From the NCBI GenBank assembly GCA_027482725.1, contig JAIXVT010000273.1, positions 1 through 6,116 of the forward strand: 6,116 bases of DNA, written 5' to 3'. Positions 2,699 through 6,116 of the stretch are shown here, in pieces. Within the stretch, counting starts at the first letter, position 1, and each line of letters opens with the position of its first letter. The DNA is from Pseudomonadota bacterium. GTDB taxonomy: Bacteria > Bdellovibrionota > UBA1018 > CAIMNF01. The notes under the pieces were generated by a model. The model was not told where the DNA came from. It saw only the letters and a list, made by a program, of their open reading frames with translations, and did not search any database. Both the position numbers and the translations under genes were made by a program.

Positions 2699-5646
2699 GG
2701 CGAATGGAGCCCAATGAACACCGAAGTGTCTGCGCCTCTTCCTCCGTTTAAACCGCGATGAATTTGTAATGAAACACTTACAGGAACATAGAGCAACACC
2801 GCGCCGTCGGCTACGATTCCCAAGCCCGTGGACGGAAGTGCAACGATTTTGGAGCGTCCCTGAAGCAGGGCCGATTCGATAAAAACAAATCCATGGAGCT
2901 GCTCAATAAATGCGGGAGTCGTTTCGAATCCCGAAAAAAGTTGCGCGAGCGGAAAATGGAGGTCTAGCTCGGGCACCGCCACCCAGCGCCCTAAAAATCC
3001 ACGATCCGAATACCCTCGAATTCCGATGGAATCTAGACTCGTCCCCGTTCCTAAACTAAACGGACTTGCAGAGTTTCGTCCCTGCGCTTGCGCGTAAGTG
3101 TCAATCGCACCCGGTATCAATCGTGTGGAATGGAGTCCACGAAATCGTGGAGAAAATACCCAGTGATTGCCCAAGTGGTGAAACGATTGCGCATGCAAAT
3201 ACATGCGGTGAAGGGTGCGGTAAGAATAGAGCTGGGAAGCTTCGTGCGCCAAGAGCGCGCTTGCCCCGAACTCAGGCATAAAGCCGAGGGGAGATTTTCG
3301 TGCATGAGAGGCAAAGAGGCTTGTGGTTACGGTGGGGATAATCCCGCGCTGATACCATTCGCTCTCTAAAAAAGATGCCGACACCGCGTCGGTACTTGTC
3401 CCATAGCCGCGATACCGTCTCCCACTGATTTCTACGGAGGGTATCCAAGTGGAGAACATCGTACGTAGAGGCATTGAGTATTTTAGCGTTGCTTGAAATT
3501 TTCGTTCAAAAAGAGATGACGAGAAAAAACGCGTATCCGCTTCGAAACCCAGGGTGAAGCGCGAATGATCAGTGATCCACAAGACTTCGGCCAATCCATC
3601 GGGGCGCTCGGTTTTAAAGTTGTAAGATCCTAGCGCCAAGTATTGAAAGCGCATGTTGCGGTTGAATCCGGTAATCAATGCGCCCGCTTCTGTTCCCGCA
3701 ACCGAAGAATAGCTTCCCCAAGGGGCCCACTGTCGCGGTGCTAATCCCGAAAAAAACGGTTCCTCTTTAGGGTTTGTGACTTGCACTGCGGGAGGCGTGT
3801 TTAACGATTCGGGGATGCTGGATTCATTATTGGGGATTTTTACTACGCGGTCGTCAGCATGGGTTTGATGGGCGATTTCGACCGCTTCAATGCCTTTAGC
3901 CGAAATTCGTGAAGCATAAGATCTCTCTGATTTTTTTGAAGGAATGGCGTTTACAATTCCCGTGATCACGTTGGTTAGGCGAACGGGAGTTTTTCCCCGT
4001 TTGAGGCTGTAAATATTTTGCACACCACTCGCATCAGAGACAAACGTGATGGAATCCGATTGTGCGGGGTACACCTGGGGGAAACGGTTATGGGCGCCAT
4101 TGTCGATCCATATTGTTTTAGTAATTTTTTCCTGGGGGGTTTGAGGCAAGCTCAAGGATTCGATTTGTGCGCCACGTTTACCGGGCATTTGGTGAGACAC
4201 AATGATTTCACGGGCCGATAAAAACTGGGGTTGGGCATAAGCCCCGAACGGGGCTGGGCGTTGGAGGAGTCTTGGGTTTTTTAGGGTGATGGCTTGGGCA
4301 TCGGTATCGACCTCTGCCATCCAAAGTTGATGCTCGGCCTGAGCTGCGACGGTGTAGACGATCAGCTTTCCGTCAGGGCTGAGCGCTGGATCTTTTGCCC
4401 GGGCCTGCTCAGTGAGTCGGTGGCGTCCGGTCCCGTCGTTGCGAATAGCAAAAAGTTCGGAGTAAGTATTGAAGGATTTGACGTTATCAAGTGCGCTATA
4501 CACAACCCAGTTGTGTCGTGGGGTGAGTGCGGCTCCGACACCAAACCGTTTTTCATCTAAAACAGTTTGAGTTTTTGTTTTGAGGTCAATTTTTTTAAGC
4601 GAAACACGCTCGTTCAATCCGTTTTCTGAGGTGATCAAAAACGATTCGTCTTGCGCTAGAGCAGAGATAAACACTTCGCCTTGGCTTTGGGTAAGCGGAG
4701 TAAATGCGGAATGCAGACCTCTTTTGATGGTTTCAATTTCTTCTTTTTTATCGGCTTCGGTCCGAGCTACAAAGTCTCGCCACAGATCGGCCCAAGATTT
4801 TCCAAATTGCTCGATCAGATTTCCCTCTAAAAAATAAGGAATTCGACCAGAAGAAGCGATGGAAATATCCGCAAGTTTGGAAAATGGATTTTGTCCCCGT
4901 TCTGTAGCTTGGAGCGAGAGTTCTTTGGTGAGGTGATACCCGAAAAGGTAAGGCATTTCTCCTGCCGGGAAATAAGGGATAGATCCGTTGACGCGATCCA
5001 GAGTAAAGCGGTGATCCCATTTTTTTTCGAGCGTTATCGCTCGGAGAATTCCTTCCCAATAGGGAGATCGTCCACGTCCGGTGCTGGGCATGGTCCGTGT
5101 TTCAAAATACACCGCAAGACCTTCCAGCAACCAGCGTGGCTGGAGTCCGTTAGGACGCACGACATCACCAAACACCCACCGTAAAACCTCCATGAAATCT
5201 CTAGTGGGATCAATGTTCAGGACATGGAGGTACTCGTGCCACACCAATGTTTTAATCCAATCTTCCGTGTGCGCGGTAGAAAACCAGGATTCGGGGGGAG
5301 TGGCGTATAAAATTACGCCAATTCGGAGTGCGGGAGAAGCCAATCCATTTGCTGCGTCGAGGTTGTCGGTGACAAGAAACTGCGTTTTCCCCCGAGGTTC
5401 CCAGCGCATCAGCGGAGCAAGGACTTGATGCGCGTGCTCGAATTCGGTCAGGGCGCGCGTTGCAAAAGCTTCCAGATCTTTGGGGTAGAGCGCGATAAAG
5501 TGCGCAGATTCTTTGCGTTGGTGAGTGTCGTAAGGACTGATGCCCAGGGTGTCGACCAACGTGTAGCTGTCGACCGTGGTGTTTGCTCCTGACGTCAGTG
5601 TGGAGAGACCCAGGAGACAGAACAAGAGAGGTACAAAAATTTTCAT
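2686..5646 (-). CDS. Exported zinc peptidase (peptidase-MA type) fused to a TolB-like propeller and an Omp85-like outer-membrane barrel (986 aa)
   Basis: The Sec signal peptide is residues 1-20 (hydrophobic core about 4-15, cleavage near TSG/ANT). Residues about 45-310 form a gluzincin-type peptidase domain: H137-E138-Y-L-H141 binds zinc and supplies the catalytic glutamate, and PRWLLEGLAVYFE holds the likely third ligand E175. This is the P-x-W-L-x-E-G-L-A arrangement of peptidase-MA-like proteins. Residues about 320-595 contain around six propeller-blade-like repeats; the clearest is DPALSPDGKLIVYT (419-432), of PD40/TolB type. A polar linker (about 595-635) leads to about 350 residues of alternating amphipathic strands with SIGIRGYSDRGFLG (872-886), matching the (V/I)RG(F/Y) motif of Omp85 barrels. 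The last residue is Leu, not the usual aromatic. No POTRA domains are seen. The ATG overlaps the ygfZ-like stop as ATGA, with a weak GAGG ten bases upstream. Inferred location: outer membrane, with the peptidase and propeller on its periplasmic or surface side. The substrate is unknown. Confidence 0.85.
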   Translation of the reverse strand: MKIFVPLLFCLLGLSTLTSGANTTVDSYTLVDTLGISPYDTHQRKESAHFIALYPKDLEAFATRALTEFEHAHQVLAPLMRWEPRGKTQFLVTDNLDAANGLASPALRIGVILYATPPESWFSTAHTEDWIKTLVWHEYLHVLNIDPTRDFMEVLRWVFGDVVRPNGLQPRWLLEGLAVYFETRTMPSTGRGRSPYWEGILRAITLEKKWDHRFTLDRVNGSIPYFPAGEMPYLFGYHLTKELSLQATERGQNPFSKLADISIASSGRIPYFLEGNLIEQFGKSWADLWRDFVARTEADKKEEIETIKRGLHSAFTPLTQSQGEVFISALAQDESFLITSENGLNERVSLKKIDLKTKTQTVLDEKRFGVGAALTPRHNWVVYSALDNVKSFNTYSELFAIRNDGTGRHRLTEQARAKDPALSPDGKLIVYTVAAQAEHQLWMAEVDTDAQAITLKNPRLLQRPAPFGAYAQPQFLSAREIIVSHQMPGKRGAQIESLSLPQTPQEKITKTIWIDNGAHNRFPQVYPAQSDSITFVSDASGVQNIYSLKRGKTPVRLTNVITGIVNAIPSKKSERSYASRISAKGIEAVEIAHQTHADDRVVKIPNNESSIPESLNTPPAVQVTNPKEEPFFSGLAPRQWAPWGSYSSVAGTEAGALITGFNRNMRFQYLALGSYNFKTERPDGLAEVLWITDHSRFTLGFEADTRFFSSSLFERKFQATLKYSMPLRTMFSTWIPSVEISGRRYRGYGTSTDAVSASFLESEWYQRGIIPTVTTSLFASHARKSPLGFMPEFGASALLAHEASQLYSYRTLHRMYLHAQSFHHLGNHWVFSPRFRGLHSTRLIPGAIDTYAQAQGRNSASPFSLGTGTSLDSIGIRGYSDRGFLGRWVAVPELDLHFPLAQLFSGFETTPAFIEQLHGFVFIESALLQGRSKIVALPSTGLGIVADGAVLLYVPVSVSLQIHRGLNGGRGADTSVFIGLHSPGIL

Positions 5647-6116
5647 GGCGAATGGGCCTCGATAGCAACGGGCTGGGTTTTAAAAAAAAGTGGTGTTTTT
5701 AAAGCAACTTTGGAAACAATCGCTAAAGCGGAGTGCGGATCGGTACCTAAGCTAGTCAGTGTACCGAGGGTTTTGCCTTGGGCGTCCGTAAGGGGAGCCT
5801 GCGGTGTTAAGGGTTGAAGCGAACCAACGGGTAAACGTACACGCGCCAACTTTTTTGCCGAAGATCCGATGGCGATCATTTTTTCGATCACCTCTTGTCC
5901 GGGATAACACCCTTTTTGATCTTGAATTGCGGATTGAAATCCTACATCGAGCGGGTTGGTCATTCCATCATGGTAAAATTCGTAACCGTAACGAGGAATC
6001 AAGTTCTGTATTCTTGTGTCTTCATGGGGTGCGACCTGTCGGAGAATCTCTTGGTTTTGTTCCTGATTAAGGGAGCTTGGGGTGACGGTGTACTTTTCTG
6101 AAAATGTGTAATGTTC
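5643..6116 (-). CDS. ygfZ: YgfZ/GcvT-type folate-binding protein, C-terminal part (runs off right edge)
   Basis: The open frame is uninterrupted from the right edge and supplies the last 157 residues; the true start lies outside the window. The decisive signature is KGCYPGQE (68-75 of the fragment, bases 5892-5915), the K-G-C-Y-x-G-Q-E motif with the conserved cysteine (C70) of YgfZ/IBA57 proteins. It is preceded by the family's RIQNLIPRYGYEF segment and an LDVGFQSAI segment, and followed by a small C-terminal beta domain (KLARVRLPVG through ALAIVSKVAL). Known role: YgfZ-type proteins bind tetrahydrofolate and help assemble or repair iron-sulfur clusters of certain enzymes, such as the MiaB-type thiotransferase, in the cytoplasm. 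A TTG at 6000-6002 would give a truncated protein and is not a credible start because homologous residues continue upstream. The TGA (5643-5645) overlaps the ATG of the peptidase-barrel gene, so the two are coupled, although no functional link is obvious. Confidence 0.85.
   Translation of the reverse strand, partial: EHYTFSEKYTVTPSSLNQEQNQEILRQVAPHEDTRIQNLIPRYGYEFYHDGMTNPLDVGFQSAIQDQKGCYPGQEVIEKMIAIGSSAKKLARVRLPVGSLQPLTPQAPLTDAQGKTLGTLTSLGTDPHSALAIVSKVALKTPLFFKTQPVAIEAHSP

Noticed and set aside
3066..5428. Many plus-strand and alternative minus-strand frames of 60-115 codons within the peptidase-barrel gene.
   Set aside because: All lie inside a continuous 986-codon frame with recognisable domains, and none has domain features of its own.
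5252..5668. Minus-strand 138-codon frame overlapping the ygfZ-like/peptidase junction.
   Set aside because: It is the alternative frame of the real peptidase N-terminus and lacks family features.
1..6116. A CRISPR array, tRNA, mobile element or defence-system genes.
   Set aside because: No spaced direct repeats, cloverleaf-like sequence, transposase or recombinase motif was seen in either strand.

Overview
The window looks like chromosomal DNA from a Gram-negative bacterium. It is gene-dense, with tight junctions and roughly balanced base composition. It encodes a secreted protein and an outer-membrane barrel protein. The overall style, including a lysine-tailed small protein with a conserved-looking C-terminal block and a large surface-type metallopeptidase/barrel fusion, reminded me of Bdellovibrionota (Bdellovibrio-like deltaproteobacterial relatives). 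That placement is an impression, not a demonstrated assignment. I see no tRNA, rRNA, insertion sequence, CRISPR array or phage gene.

Layout. Positions 1-1419 (minus strand) hold a tight gene series, transcribed from right to left: a bacterioferritin-like diiron protein (991-1419, GTG start), a secreted protein of unknown function (108-989), and the first 37 codons of an ABC-transporter ATPase (1-111) that runs off the left edge. The first two are separated by one base and the last two overlap by ATGA. On the plus strand, 1423-2052 encodes a class I SAM-dependent methyltransferase. It diverges from the ferritin gene with only three bases between the two start codons, so each gene's upstream signals must lie inside the other. 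Its end converges on a minus-strand gene at 2066-2506, which encodes a small histone H1-like protein: lysine-periodic tail, acidic patch, short helical C-terminus.

Positions 2507-2685 are the only real intergenic region (179 bases). They hold a candidate promoter and leader dyad for the lysine-rich gene, plus hairpins at the 3' end of the next gene. From 2686 to 6116 (minus strand) there are two translationally coupled genes. The first transcribed is the C-terminal 157 residues of a YgfZ/GcvT-type folate-binding protein with the KGCYPGQE signature. It overlaps by ATGA a 986-residue exported protein.

The 986-residue protein is the most interesting object. It combines an N-terminal HEXXH zinc peptidase domain of the peptidase-MA type, a TolB/PD40-like beta-propeller region, and a C-terminal region that looks like an Omp85-family outer-membrane barrel, including an IRGY motif where these proteins carry (V/I)RG(F/Y). 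The inferred picture is an outer-membrane-anchored protease or maturation factor. The ferritin operon may link iron storage to an exported protein and an ABC exporter, but nothing in the window proves a joint function.
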